Positions 25,501 through 38,800 of a stretch of 64,000 bases of DNA are shown here, piece by piece. The stretch is from Bugulina stolonifera (lineage: Eukaryota; Bryozoa; Gymnolaemata; Cheilostomatida; Bugulidae): NCBI GenBank assembly GCA_935421135.1, contig OW285194.1, positions 9,036,376 to 9,100,375 of the forward strand. Direction: 5' to 3'. Numbering within the stretch: the stretch's first letter is position 1; each line of letters begins with the position of its first letter. The notes under the pieces were generated by a model. That model did not search any database. It saw only the letters and a program-made list of their open reading frames with translations, and was not told the DNA's origin. A program made the position numbers and the translations under genes.

Positions 25501-28500
25501 TCATCTATCCGCCGTTGTGATTTCTAATGATATACAATACTGAACTCATCCATTTGTAGAATCAGAGGTATGTGGAAGGACTTTAATATAGATGAGTACG
25601 CACCTCCGAAATCTCTTAGGGAGAGGCAGGACAGTGGCTCGGGTACCTACATGTCTAACAAAGAAAACAACCGTTGGTCTAACACCACTCCCACCGGGGA
25701 AAAACCTGGTGACACATGGTCTCCTATTATAACCATACCCAAACCATTTAAAATGATGGTGAGAGAAGAGAAAAAACAAAAAAAGAAATCTAAGGTAGGT
25801 GTGATAGGTTTTCAGGCTTGTCCATCTTTATTTACGTGTGCATGTAATTTGCGAGTTGTCCCCTCAATCTGTATCCTTGTACATGTATATTTGTGTACTG
25901 TTTAAGCATTTAACACCTCATCAGTGCAACTCAGAGATAGCCCTGTTAATACAGGTTACAGTACAGTAACTCTACTTGTATATGCAGCAAGGCACATTTA
26001 AAAGGTGTGTAATATACCAGGCTAGACTTCTCAAGCTACCATTGAAAGCGAGAATTGCATCTACGGTATATTTGAGTACTTCTCTTGTAGGCTCAAGAGG
26101 AGCTGGAAAAGAAGAGGCTTGAGGAAAAGAAAGCAGAGGAAGCTGAATTAGCTAAGAAGTTCAAGGCTAACCCCGCACCTGCTCACATCTATCTACCCCT
26201 TTATGACGAGATTGCCGAACAACAAGAGACCAAAAAGAGGCTCAACCATAACTACAGGGAAGAATTGCTCAGGTAAGTACTAGTTTACATGTAAACCGAT
26301 TGTGTATTCTTACAATACACATGCCACATGTTGGATGTTGCGGTAACTGTGGTTGTATACTCGTACTATGTAGCGGGTGTGGCCATGTAGTTGTGGTCAT
26401 TGGTGGTGTTTCTGATGTTGTAACCATTACTATATTATGTTGCAACTTGCATAGACATAGACCAGTAATTGGTTTTCTTTCACAGTAATGGTGGAGTCGA
26501 TATGCATGCCTATGTCCTGTCACAGGTCCATTGAGAAGCCATTCAAGTTCTATCAGCGTGAAGAAGCTAAGAAGAGGCAAAAAATGAACCAGGCTCTTTA
26601 CGAAAGCAAACCCAAGGAGAAGAAAACTAACACATTTAAAGCAAAGCCTGTACCTAAAGTGGTATGTAGTGTCTGCATTGTATAGGAATCAGGAGAGAAT
26701 CACAATGGTTTGGGTGCTACGTATAGTACATAATAGAATAATACCCTATCCCTCTGACTCCACCCCCAAACAGGGTCCCACTGCTGGAGAATCATTATAG
26801 AACAGATAGTGCCAGTCGCTGGCATTTTTATTCATTATAACTGTAGAGAAAGCTGCAGTATTGCCTGTAGGTAGATCAAGGACATTGCTTTTCACTATCG
26901 GTAATAGGTTTTATGAGTGAAAATGTGGAGAAAGCAGAACGATATTCAATCGACGCCAACTATTCTAGTGGTAATCGCCGAATATGTATAGAATATCTTG
27001 GCAGATTTATCCATTTGTGTGTAAAGTAGTTATTTTTCTCGGCATCATAGTTCATACCATAGTCTACTTAAACTTGTCTGCTTGTATAGTCTAGGAGTAC
27101 ATAGCTAAATAGAGATATCAGTGTGAGATTGTATGGTCAACATTGTAGTTGGATGAAGATATCAGTGATAAATTGGCTGAAGAGGAGGAATACAGGAAGA
27201 TTCGAGTTCGAATGCGAGCCGAGGAGCTTTTACGAGAAAGCAGGTTACCACCAAGTATGGACGCCCGAGAGAAGTCTAAAGAATTAAACAGAATCAAGAA
27301 ACTCGCCCGAGAACTGCGAGGTCTTGGCATTTCCTCTGAACCTACTTTCAGACCGAAGATCACGGGTGATGCACCCGACTTTGATGAAGCCCACAGACGA
27401 ATGGCTCGTAGTCTGGCTAATAGCAAAGCTGCTAAAGAACCGACAGTTACTAAACCATTCCAGCTAAGAACCTCGCGAATTCTCTCTAATAAGGACAAAA
27501 TTAAAGAGGATATCGAACAGGACGAGTATGCTCTTCCGGAGACAAGATGGCCATACAAGAATAGTCGTACTAAGCCTTCTAACATAGGTAAGTTATCTCC
27601 TGCCGTGACATCATCCGATCGAATGCCAAGCATGACTACGCAGTCGTCTGAACTGAGGAAATCTTTTACAAAGAAAAAGAATACCGAAGAGATGAGGAAG
27701 GAACTGGCTCGTCTCGAGGCTGAGAGAAGACGGAGACAGAAGGCGAAGCAGCTAAAGAATGTCGTAGTAGAGAAGGCTGCAGCCAATGACATCCAGTACG
27801 GCCTGGTGGATCAGAGTGAGGAGAAGAGGAGACGATTCAGGTTTGTATTACCTTTACATTGTTGGCAGAATTAATTGTTTAAACATGCCCTGTGTGGTTG
27901 GAAACTGTATGGTATTGTCACGTTTTGACTCCACAACCCACATTATCATCTGTTCTTGAGTTATCCTCTCTTAGTTGCTCTAAGGACTAAGTAGCCAAGC
28001 TGGTGTAGTGGTCAATGTGCCTGCCCACCATGTGGGTCAACTGAATCTGTTTAGCTGCTGTTCTCTAAAATATTCTTGCTGTTTATTAGGGAAGAGGAGA
28101 GAGCCCGTGCAGAAGAGTATAGACGTTCCCTTAAAGAGATGCAAGATAGAGTCAGCGAAAGACCACTACTCTTTGAGAAGACAACTCAGGTTTGTAGATA
28201 TAATGACTGCATGACCAACAAACACCTGTATCTACATTTTGCTATTCATCTCTGTTCAGATATCATGAAACCAGATTAGCCCGTCTCAGTTTTATGTATT
28301 GTGTTGTTCATATTTATTTCCTCTTGGATTTAAAAGACTCTGTTACATGAATAATATCTCCTCACGCTACATTCGGTCTTACAAAAGTGGTGCTGCACTT
28401 ATGGCCTAGGGATACTTTAGCTCCTCTATAGAGAATGGTGTCTTGTAGAAAATTGCCCGAGATAGAGCGGAAAGGAAGTATAATGAAACATTACACAGAG

Positions 28501-29500
28501 CGGGTGTATCCCATAATGCATTGGATAGAGGAAGAGATGACGACTACCCATCAAGGAGATTAGACTTAAATTATAGAAGCGATGATGATAGTGACAGGGA
28601 GGGCTCGTATAGAGCCCCTAATAGGTGAGCAGGGACAGCTAATGAACTTGTGGCTAGGTTTTATATTGTTATTGATCAATTTATCATTCATCAGTAGATT
28701 TTCTAGTTTTTTTTTAGTTAAACACATTATCGATAGTAACATGCATGACAGCAACTAAGCATGTGTATCGCATGCCCTTCTGATTGTATTATGGGCGATC
28801 GTATTAACCTTCAATCTATGACCGTTGTAGACGAACTGACTTTAGCTCTGGTAATGCTAGCGTGGCTTCACCTAAATCTGGCTCTGCTAAATCTCCCAAG
28901 GGTAGCACCGCAGCAAATGAAGAGGACTACTACTATAGGTGAGTAGTAATAGATATGACCATAACAGATGATTATTGGGCTAACTCAACACAAGTCAAAT
29001 GAGTTGGAGTTGTTGCTCCATGTGCCAGATTAGCACATGAGGCAACAACTCCAAACCCATGTAATTCCATTGTAATTATTGCATAGCGTCAGTTGTTACT
29101 CATGACTTTAGTTTGAGATACAAACCACTTTCATTGGCTCAATACTTAGTCTCTTAATCACAATGCTGACAACTTAAAATTGAATACAAAATCATATACT
29201 GAGTTGGAACAGTCAGCAGACAAGTATATCATTAATTATCAGCTATATTTCCAGTTAACTAATCTGGATTAGGTATAGGAGTCTCACCCCCCCCCCCCCC
29301 CCACCACTCACCCAGGAACTGGTGGACCTCGTTAACAATGAGTGCGCTAGCCACAATGCCTACAAAATATGGGGTGTATCATAGTTCTACACGACCTCTT
29401 ATTCTGTAGCAACACGTTCACTAAGGAGGAAACAGGATTGTCTGATGGAGACTTCAGTGAAGTGGAGAGCATCCCTGAACAGGTCTTAGAAGTGGCATAA
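22541..29500 (+). CDS. FAM161A: FAM161-family ciliary/centrosomal protein
   Basis: FAM161 proteins are microtubule-associated and sit at the ciliary base, connecting cilium and centrioles. Thirteen exons: 22541-22705, 23699-23887, 24253-24377, 24484-24584, 25135-25192, 25560-25794, 26091-26272, 26526-26661, 27149-27840, 28090-28189, 28449-28624, 28831-28938, 29410-29500, encoding 785 aa (human FAM161A about 660). Family marks: PFKMMVREEKK near residue 280, a charged helix KKRLEEKKAEEAELAKKFKA, SIEKPFKFYQREEAKKR (about 353-369), NTFKAKPVPK, and a long E/R/K-rich helical exon (398-628) including PTFRPKIT. The middle matches the conserved FAM161 (UPF0564) region. The ends are acidic, low-complexity and Ser/Lys rich. 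A versus B paralogue cannot be separated. Poly(A) candidate AATAAA at 30024-30029. Confidence 0.92.
24170..24195. repeat. Poly-C tract
   Basis: Near-pure C run interrupted by one T, in FAM161 intron 2. Length is likely polymorphic and error-prone. Confidence 0.95.
27985..28060 (+). repeat. tRNA-derived SINE-like fragment in FAM161 intron 9
   Basis: GCCAAGCTGGTGTAGTGGTCAA is A-box-like and shares its head with 20484-20585; the B box is weak (GGGTCAACTGAATC). It sits just upstream of the exon 10 acceptor. Confidence 0.45.
29004..29054. repeat. 51-bp foldback with GGAGTTG ends
   Basis: TTGGAGTTGTTGC (29004-29016) is exactly inverted at 29042-29054, with a second inner pairing (CATGTGC with GCACATG). 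It lies in FAM161 intron 12. It is the best formed member of the short foldback family described under findings. Confidence 0.8.
29287..29302. repeat. Poly-C tract
   Basis: Uninterrupted run of C in FAM161 intron 12. Confidence 0.95.
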
Positions 29501-30221
29501 ACAGAAATGCAAGTATTATCTACAGAAAAGCCATGCACTACCTGCCAAAATTAACAAGTATGGTCTGCAGGGCTACTTGGTGTTGTTACAAGGTACATTT
29601 ACTATAATTATATATTGATATAAAAATGGCGGAACAAAAATTAGTTAATCTCAATGAAAACGTTTAGTGCTAAGAGTTTACTTCCTTCCAAACTATTTAT
29701 ATCACACTTCTTCGCAATTTCATTTACATTTTTAACTTGCAGATCACAACACCCGATTATTGTTTTTACATTTTTTACATTATTTGGGTTCAAGAATAAC
29801 CCGAGTATTCCATACGTACAACTGTATTACTCATTACTCTCAAGTATTACTCATAGCTCCCAAAGTATTTATGTATCTATAGAGTGAGGTTTGAAATTCA
29901 ACATGGCTGATTTAGTTGTGATAGGTTTTAGTCAGTGTGTATTAACTCTTCATTATCATACTCAGTTTGATTTTACATTTAGCCTTTGCTACATTTATTT
30001 CTTATTTATTCTGACTGTATTTTAATAAATTAACTTCTTACAATTAAAAGCCACATCATGTATACTCTTTTAAATACAGTTGCTGAATTATTTTACAATA
30101 TACTTCACTATACAAAAACATTTAGAAACAGTTTCTCTCATCGTCCGCAATGATATGTTGCTACAAGTAATGTATGTGTGACTTAATTAAGACTGGAACT
30201 TGGGCTACAAGGATAGGTACC
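29501..30221. terminator. Tail-to-tail region, FAM161 / scramblase
   Basis: Carries AATAAA on + at 30024-30029 and on - at 29994-29999 and 30004-30009. If used, the two 3' UTRs would overlap by a few tens of bases. No exon seen. Confidence 0.45.
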
Positions 30222-33200
30222 TTAGCCTAACATCCCGATTCCATCATTAGTTTGCCCTTGCTCTTTCTCAAAGAACATGAAGTCCTGTAATAGTGTATAA
30301 TAGATCAGTATACAGTACATGCACCACTAATAGAGTGCATACAATAGATGCATAAGTTATCATTTGCTGTTATATACTATCAATGAACTTATACTATTCA
30401 CATCTTAGTGTAACAACACAACAACTAAACCATGAACACAATAGACTATTTTGGGAAGTTGCCCTTTTCCACTTTTGTTAACTTTCCTTATTTTCATGTT
30501 GGCAAGATGGGAGAGGACAACATCACATTACTGTCCATAGCCGCAAAGTAGTATCCATGAACTATACACTGTGGCAACACCAAAGCACCACATGCAAATA
30601 CATGTAACTATATTTGCCATATGGATGCCGTAATTCTAAATAATATACTAAATATTGGCCATAATTCTAACTATCGTTATTATCTAGTCCGACTTACAAC
30701 CAGTAGTGCGGCCCCAAGGAGACAGGCTTTTGTTGTAACACTCAAATCCATTGGAAAGTTTATTCGAAAGTTATCAGCATCAGTAAATATTTCTTTTATC
30801 GCACCAGAGTAGACTTTGGCTAGAGTGCCGATCTGTGTACTTCCTGTTCTGTCGAGTATCTACATATTGATATCATCCTGTGTGTACATACATGCAGCTC
30901 ATTGTCTAAGTGCATACATGCTCAGACTGAAGGCAAATCTACACAACATATACATGTACATACATGTATTTACTAAGAAGAGGTAATATACAGCAAGTGA
31001 GAATATATCTCCTCATGGATACACTGGTATATGTTCATATGCTGCAATACACTGCACATACTGATTGATTAAGTTGGACAAATAAACCAAGTAATCACAA
31101 ACCTCGAATTCCACATCTCCACAGCAGGAGCTAGTGCAGAAAGGACCTTTTATCTGCAACACTGTATTTTCTGAGCCATCTCTCACATCATAGTTTGGTA
31201 GGCAGATGCTCCATGTTTGTTTAACTGAACCCAGGAGCACCATATTTGGAGTGAATATCTCTACCTGATTGGTGATAACACAATGTGATCATTGCAAATT
31301 ATGGGATCAACTTTACAAATAAGTAGAAGTTGGAAAGGAGTAGATTGGTAAATTCTTAGCACCTACATGTATATGTAGGTACGTGCTATGTAGTAGTACC
31401 TACATGCATGTCTTCGAAAACATGTTGATATATAATGTAAGTCAAAATAAAAATAATAACAATGCCATGCATAGTGTGGAATTGAGAGATGACAACTTCT
31501 ATTTATAATTAACAGCTTATTAATTAATAATTTATTACTATCTTATTAGTGTTTCAGAACCATGGCATGATAAGTGTCGGTTCATGACCACCCTTACTCC
31601 CTTAATTTATGATGATAAAACCAAAGGTTATACCTTCTGAAGGCAACAGGGAAACCAGCAGGAGTCGCACCTCAAGTACCTCTTCACTTTGAGCACCTCA
31701 CGCTGGTAGACATCATATAGACTGACCTCAAATGGCCTGTGATTACCACAGCACTGCCGTGTACACACATCAGTTCCTATAAAGATGATAAACAAGCAAT
31801 AGAGTGCAGCACATTAAGACTTACATGATGCATAATTGACTGTGTACGACCAGCAGAAATACCTCAACAATTGAAGTAGTTTGGAGCCAGATTAAATAGG
31901 GATAATAATATTTTTCTCCATAGACTAGTTCATTATACATTGCATTATATAGTACACACCACACAGCAGCGTGGATTTATAAAAGAAAGCTAACAATTCC
32001 AAGGGTTGTTGCAGAGTACAACATGTTTCTACTGCACACTTTTCCACGTTTATATTCAAAGCCCTCTGCAGATCGGCCCAGTGCAACGCAGGAAATACAT
32101 ATGTATCTCGCCGTCTGAACAGACATGCCTGTACATGTCGTATCAGTAAATATTGCAAATATTGTATATAACACAACTGCTGCTATACTTACGTTCTGCA
32201 GCAAGATATACTCTTTGACCGGCCGCATTCATCACCTCGTACTTGTTAGAAGCCTCAAAACCAACGAAAGCTTCAATTACGCTAACTTGCTGCTTTATGA
32301 ATAGAGAGTCAACATATGCTAGGTATTCCAAACCTAGAAAAGAGATGGGACGATGATTTTCCAAGTTTATTGGTTTTCGATCAACTATGCTATGCCAATA
32401 TTGCACAAGCATGTTCAATGACAGGAGAAATTCTATAGCTACTCATGAAAAAATAATAAAAAAGCGAAGTCATCCTCATGCCTTGTTCCTCATCACACAG
32501 AACAACAGGAGAGAGGACAAATCCGTATTATGATTAAACTATTGTGAATAGAGAAATGCAATTTTACCCAAATATGGGTTCATTAATTGCTGTATGGTAA
32601 TCCTGAAAAAACTCAAATACAAAATTGAGCAGACATGATTCTTTGTCAAACTGAATCAGGAGAGTTGACTAACATGCCAAACTAATTGTTAGAACGGCAA
32701 ACAAACAAAGCTAAGGCTATGCAAAGTTATCAGTTACTGACACTCAATAACAAAAAGGCTATATACTATTGTTACCTGGTGGGCAATCTGGTATTGGTTG
32801 AGCCTGTGGAACCCAGGCAGGCCCTTGTTGGTGGGGGCCAGGTGGGGGATACCCCCCATATCCCGGTGGAGGATAGCCTACAAATAATAGAGTACACAAG
32901 CGATAAATTTGTCTGGTAATAAACAAATACAGGAAATGACTGCGGAAAAATTTTATAATCTCTGAGGCAATCTTATATACATGCACATATACGAGTGTTA
33001 AGTTTGAAATCAAGCAGCCCTCTTCCTTCAAACAAATAAGTGGATTATTTACAATAAACATCCTTATATGCCGTATTCATTCAATTTTGAAAGGAAGAAT
33101 ACTCTCATTTTTAACACATTATATAAGATATTGTAACTCTGAAAGTCCTTCTCTATCTTCTCTTATTGATGAGGTCATGGGATGGAAAAACAATAATTAA

Positions 33201-33266
33201 ATTAATTAAAAAATAAACAAATTAAATAATCTGTTAAATAACCATCTTGACTTGCTTACCAGCCAT
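30222..33266 (-). CDS. PLSCR: Phospholipid scramblase
   Basis: Ca2+-responsive membrane protein of the PLSCR family, thought to move phospholipids between leaflets. Seven exons in coding order: 33260-33266 (7 nt), 32776-32877, 32193-32333, 31634-31776, 31103-31264, 30698-30859, 30222-30284; 259 aa. The N-terminus is proline-rich (MAGYPPPGYGGYPPPG), as in PLSCR1. The scramblase domain starts at GLEYLAYVDSLFIKQQ and includes EAFVGFEASNKYEV, GQRVYLAAE and CCGDVEFE. The Ca2+-binding segment DADNFRINFPMD is at about 212-223, followed by a hydrophobic C-terminal helix ending DFMFFEKE. The cysteine cluster used for palmitoylation in PLSCR1 is reduced (CDSCWFPCC). The 7-nt first exon rests on ATG GCT G followed by GTAAGC and on restoring the glycine codon. 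Confidence 0.93.
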
Positions 33267-34203
33267 ACAAGAGCAGAGTAGTTCAAATACTATCCAAGAA
33301 AAATAGCTAGAACATCATCTAGAGTACAGTAGACTGTAGGGTTAGGATTGAGTTGCTAAAGTAAAATACTAAGTAAGCATACAGTCATGAATATAATATA
33401 TTATGTGCAACAATCCTTATAAATATAACACTGTAATTCTATTGTTGTTTGTAATGTACTAATCTATTATAGGTACTGTCAGTTTACACTGACACAAGGG
33501 TCTTGCAGAAATGCCATTATTTTCAATAATTTTCAATAGACTCAAAGATTTTACAACAAGGATGAAGAAAATTTGACATGATAAAATACTTATTACGTTA
33601 GTTGCTGCAGATAGTGCTTCCTTGGCCAAATGACTCGACGGCAGTTTAGTCACCAATCAGATAATATGATGAAATTGTGTCGTCAGTCAGCAGAAAACAA
33701 TGACTTCCCAACCTTCACATACAAAATAAAAATTACCTATGTCAAACCTAGGTACAGAAAATAATTGTTGACAATGTCTAAAAATAATGCTTACAGCAAG
33801 TAATTGTTGTTACCTTAAATGGATACTAAAAAGAGGTCTAATATATTGTATACTGGTATGACGACAGTCGACACAGCGTGCGAGCCAATCACTAATTGTG
33901 TAATCAACTGATTCATATATTGCACATGGTGTAGTGATACCAGCAGCAGCAAAAGTCCAGTAAGTTGACTCTAATCAGACTAAATTTAGCATTGAACTCC
34001 GGTCGTAATCACACTTGGTATGAGAATCTCCTGATTACCAGCAGAAATTCAGTGCTATATAAATGGGCTGCCATCTCTGAATCTACAGATTATAGCAGGT
34101 GCTCCAATAGTGAAAACGTTGCAGTATTTCTCTTTTATAGTTAGCAAAAAAGTGCACTCATAATTTTATAGCCATCATATAATTTATCACCTTAAACATA
34201 ATC
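33267..34203. promoter_or_regulatory. Head-to-head intergenic region, scramblase / knottin gene
   Basis: About 0.94 kb between start codons. AT-rich, with no recognised exon or motif. Confidence 0.4.
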
Positions 34204-35152
34204 ATGGTTTACAAGCTATATGCTGTTGTTATACTGACCTGTATGCTCACCATTATAGCTGTGCATGGAGGAGCAGCATCTGGAAGCCATGGGCCAGGAA
34301 TATTGCCTCCTCTACCAGTGCCAGGAAACTGCCTACAGAATGGATTGTTTGTAAGTATATATTGCTGTAGCTTGAAGACTACTCTCTCTCCTTGACTTGA
34401 CACAAAACTACAAACATATTTTCCTATTGGCAGCAGAATGTTCACCATTCACCTACTAATCTGCTCCCTGGCATTTAAAACATCAAATTTGAAGATATCC
34501 TTATATTGTGATGCAGAAGCTCCCAGGAGTACACTCATATTCTACTACCGTTAATTAATTGGACATATAGAGATGTATTAATATACAATTTATTATATTT
34601 TTACCTTCATGCTTGGTGAATCTGTCATCCGTTGGAATGCCATGTCTTCTGTATTATACAGTGCTGGACATCAAAGGCATGCTGTTCCAACGCTTGTAGA
34701 AGTCTACACTGTATCAGAAACCGTCCAGAGGGGTGTCGTAATACCGGTCGATCGGTTAGTATAAATATTTGTGGAGTATATAATAACTGTACACATCTCT
34801 TAACATTAATGGTGATACGAAATGTTGCCAAAGAGCTCAAGGCACAATTAGTTGACCTTCACCATGTTAATCTGCGTGTAGATTCCATGTGTATGAAAAC
34901 GAGCATTCAAATTTGAAACAATTTGTTTCAAGAATGTGATTCCACCATGAAGTCATATTATCCATTATCCAAGTGCAGTATAAGTGTAACTGTTGGAGAC
35001 TTTGCCTAAACAGTTAACATTGTACATACATGTACATGTTATGATTGTATATTGTTACTGCACAGTGTAGAGATGATTGGGACTGTGAGTGTGCCACATG
35101 TGTAATACCTAAAGGTAGCAGTAGAGGAGTGTGTACAACAACCAACAGCTAA
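34204..35152 (+). CDS. Secreted cysteine-rich protein with two tandem knottin-type modules
   Basis: Not a gene I can name. Three exons (34204-34350, 34662-34754, 35066-35152; all introns phase 0) encode 108 aa. A hydrophobic signal peptide (about residues 1-22) is followed by a Gly/Pro-rich spacer (GPGILPPLPVPGN) and then 12 cysteines. They divide into two six-cysteine modules with spacing C-x6-C-x5-C-x0-C-x3-C-x4-C and C-x6-C-x5-C-x1-C-x2-C-x10-C, both within inhibitor-cystine-knot limits. In each module an intron falls immediately before the second cysteine. AATAAA at 35212-35217, 60 bases past the stop. Knottins serve as protease inhibitors, antimicrobials, signals or channel ligands; the sequence does not say which. 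Confidence 0.8.
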
Positions 35153-35897
35153 GAGACAAGTGCTACTACTATAAAACCTCAACATTGTTACTCCGACACA
35201 TAGAATCTTCAAATAAACTCGCAAAGCACCCACTTGGAGACAGTAACTTTATATTCAGAGTCTTGACCTTAGCAGGAATCAACCGCTGGGTTTAAGGGGT
35301 AGTCTGGGTTCCAAATTATTAGAAAAGGTGGTGATTTGCTGTAGAATATTGCTAAAGCTCTACAGGAAATCACAAACATACTCTCATATCATTTTGGAGA
35401 GTTTGAAGCCCTGACTTCCCCAGGAATTGGAGCTGTTCTACTGCCAGTTTATGGAACTGCCCCAACCCTCTCACCCAAATAGAACATATCCAGCTGAAGG
35501 ACAAGAAATGCTCGTTATGTTATCATAGTCATACTCACAATCGAATTATGCTACTGCTACTAAACATAGTTAATACACAGATTCAACTGGTAATTTTAGT
35601 AATACAGAATATTATTTTTATATTTAAACAAATAAATCTTATGTATAAGTTAATTTATTAATTGTTTATTGATTACCATGATTGCTATCAGGTATATAAT
35701 TAGCAAATAACTAACTCAGTTGGCTACATTGCCTTCACATTGATATTGTAAAAGATTTTAAAATAATGTCAATAATGCGTTAGCAACCATTCACAAGAAC
35801 AGCATTTTTACATTCATAAAAAGATAGGCTGTTTAAATTCATTCTATATTTAAAGCATCTATATACAGAAATGATGACTATGAGATGCATCGACCAA
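35153..35897. terminator. Tail-to-tail region, knottin gene / NOP2
   Basis: Holds AATAAA at 35212-35217 (+), and minus-strand poly(A) signals at 35654-35659 and 35665-35670, about 230 bases past the NOP2 stop. No exon seen. Confidence 0.5.
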
Positions 35898-38800
35898 TCA
35901 CAAGTGTTTGCGTTTTCTACTCTTACCAGGACTCGGCCCTGATGACTGAGACTGTGTTTTCAGCTTCTCCTGTCGTTTTTTCTTCTCCATTTGCTTCAAT
36001 CTATTCCAGGGTTTCTTCTTTGGAGATGAAGGAACTTTCTTACCCTTCTTCTCTTGGCTTGTGGCTGCCTCTTCTACAGTGTCTAAAATAAGCATTTGAT
36101 AATTACAGTTGCTACTGACATAGGTATAGTGTTCAATATATCACAGTAAACCAAGACTGAAAGCAACAGCTACCATTTCACTTTTTAATTAATTTAGTTT
36201 TATTCAACATTTCACCACAGAAAGCAACTGGAGTGTCTGAACGCCATGAACTGTTGAAATGGAAATAACAACAGGGTGATGCTGAAGTCAACAGACATAA
36301 CAATGTACACATTGACGTTAGCTCAAGGATCGGGAACAAGCAAACCCGTAACCATCCAAAACCATAGTGTAGGTTTAAATATGAACGCGCAACCTACCTT
36401 CGTTAGCTGACGGTGTGTCATCATCGTTGACAGTGTTTGATACTACTGCCCGCCTACTTTTTGACTTGTCACTCTCCGAAGTCCACTCAGGGAGGGCAAC
36501 TTTATCAGTATTAACCAACTTTTTTAGTTTAGCGACAAAGAAACCATCTAAGTTATGAGTGTGAGGGTAGAACCTATATAAAGTAAACAATAGTATTATT
36601 CTTCATCAAATGTTAGAACTTTGAACCCAAGCCATCAGCAGCTTTTTTTATTCCAAACATCAAGATGAACATGATGGTACCATTATAGCTTACTGACTAT
36701 AAAAAGACTGAAAACTCAAGTGACAGCCAATGCGTTAGTTTGAGTAGCCAACTGCAGTTGCCACCATATACCTACCTCCTGGTATGCTTGAGGGACGGAT
36801 GGAATCTGTGGTACTTATATTGTGTGAAACCTTCTTTACCGAAGTCTAACCCAGTAGGCACAAGCTTCACAGCTCGTTTCTTCAGTACATAGTCAATGAC
36901 CTGCATATATGGAGGCTGAGGTTATACAAAGCATCAGGTATTAATACACTACATACTGCTCAGAGTTATCCTCTATTCCTTTCTATATTTGTATCAACAA
37001 ATGTCGTAAAACTAGTGAATTTAAAATTCTGAACTCTTGTTGAAATTCTATCTAGGTAACATCCTTGAAGGTAACATTTCTCTGCATGTGAACGATAAAC
37101 GCAGGGCTATTATGACCTCATGCAAAATCAGCCAATCAAAGCTCTAGTCAAAGTCTATGGACCCATGCACTCACCTGTTCATTCTCCTCCACTAGGATAG
37201 AACAAGTAGAATAGACTATGTAACCACCAGTACTACTAGTAGCTTCACAACAATCTATAGCGTTGAGCAGCAACTCTCTCTGTAGCTGGGAACACTTTGA
37301 TATGTCTGAATCATCTTTATTAACCTGTAAATAGTATTACATGATACAACAGGCTCTCCTATAGCCACCCCTAGTATGACATCACTATGTATGAGTTGTG
37401 TCTCAGTACTTCACACTCAATAGTAGAGTGATGAATTCAGTTTTTGTCACCAGGGGACACTGTTTTGACCCAACATGGGTCAAACCTACATGTACATGTA
37501 TATCTGTTACTAATTTGCTCACACTTTACTACTAAGTTTAGCAGATGATCCTCTTTGGCTACATGTATGTACATTGTAGATATTAGGTCCCACACACTCT
37601 TTTACACGGCACTGAATCTGGAAATCGTGTCCTGATTTTTCAGAACAAAAACTGAATGAGACTATATGAGAATAAAAAACACGAGCTGAGAGCTGGCTAC
37701 CTACGGACAAATCTAACTCCAACACACGAGATGATACAATGACGCCATTATATGAATCATCAGCTACAACAGTTACCCTTACGGAAACAGCATGGAAATA
37801 CTGGTAGCATAATAGTATGCTGGTTGAAGCACATAGCTAATTGGTTGAAACAGCAGCCAATAACGTTTATAAATAACTCACCAATTTTCCGCAAAAGGAA
37901 AAGAGTAAACGGAAGCAATGATACATATGTTGCATAATAAGTATATATGGGTAATGATGAAAGGCTATGGTAATAGTTTACCTAAAATGTGTATTGCTTA
38001 CCACCAACTAGCAGGGTACAGTGTATTATACCAACTATGGCTTGAATATTCAGTTAAAGCGCTGTGTGACAGCAAACAGGTGCCTAAGTATACTTGTTTT
38101 ATCAAACAGTCACTTTGCCAATAAAACAAATACCACACTGCCAGCAAATGCGATGTAATCAAAGACGACGAGAGAGAGAGTCTTGTGCTGTGGAGTCTCG
38201 ACAATTATTACCAACAATTACTGGCTAGTCAATATTATCAAAGGGCACAAGATTTCTTGTTAAAATTGTTTTCAAATAAAATTACACTGATATATCAATA
38301 TGCAACCATGAATCTGATGGTGGGTTAGGACCAACCTTGACTGCCTTGTCCTTGGCTATAACTCCAGTACCACTGCATGGAGCATCTAACAGCACCCTGT
38401 CAAAGTTCTTTGCATGCTGTAATAAAGAACATCAATCAAATAAAATACAATGGATATATGTACAGTGGTGTGCAGACATACTCTCAGACCTATAGCAGTG
38501 TACCTAGACAGGTATACAGGCATATAGCCATGGACAATCTGAAATAATACCATATAGATAGGAGAGTAAGCATTTACGACAGTCGGAAAATCTATGCAAA
38601 TTTGCTGGCAGTGAAATATCAAGTCACGGCCAATCAAATAGCCTGTTACTATTACTATTTCCTACATATAGATGGGTAGTAGGATAATAACATAGACATA
38701 CCTTGAGAATATCTTTACCATCAAAATTAGTTACTACAGAGTTTGTTATCCCCATACGATGTAGATTTCCAACAACAGCCTAAGTGGTAGAGAGAAGATA

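Noticed and set aside
27118..27792. 224-codon minus-strand open frame, one of the longest in the window
   Set aside because: Lies exactly antisense to FAM161 exon 9, whose + strand frame has clear family similarity.
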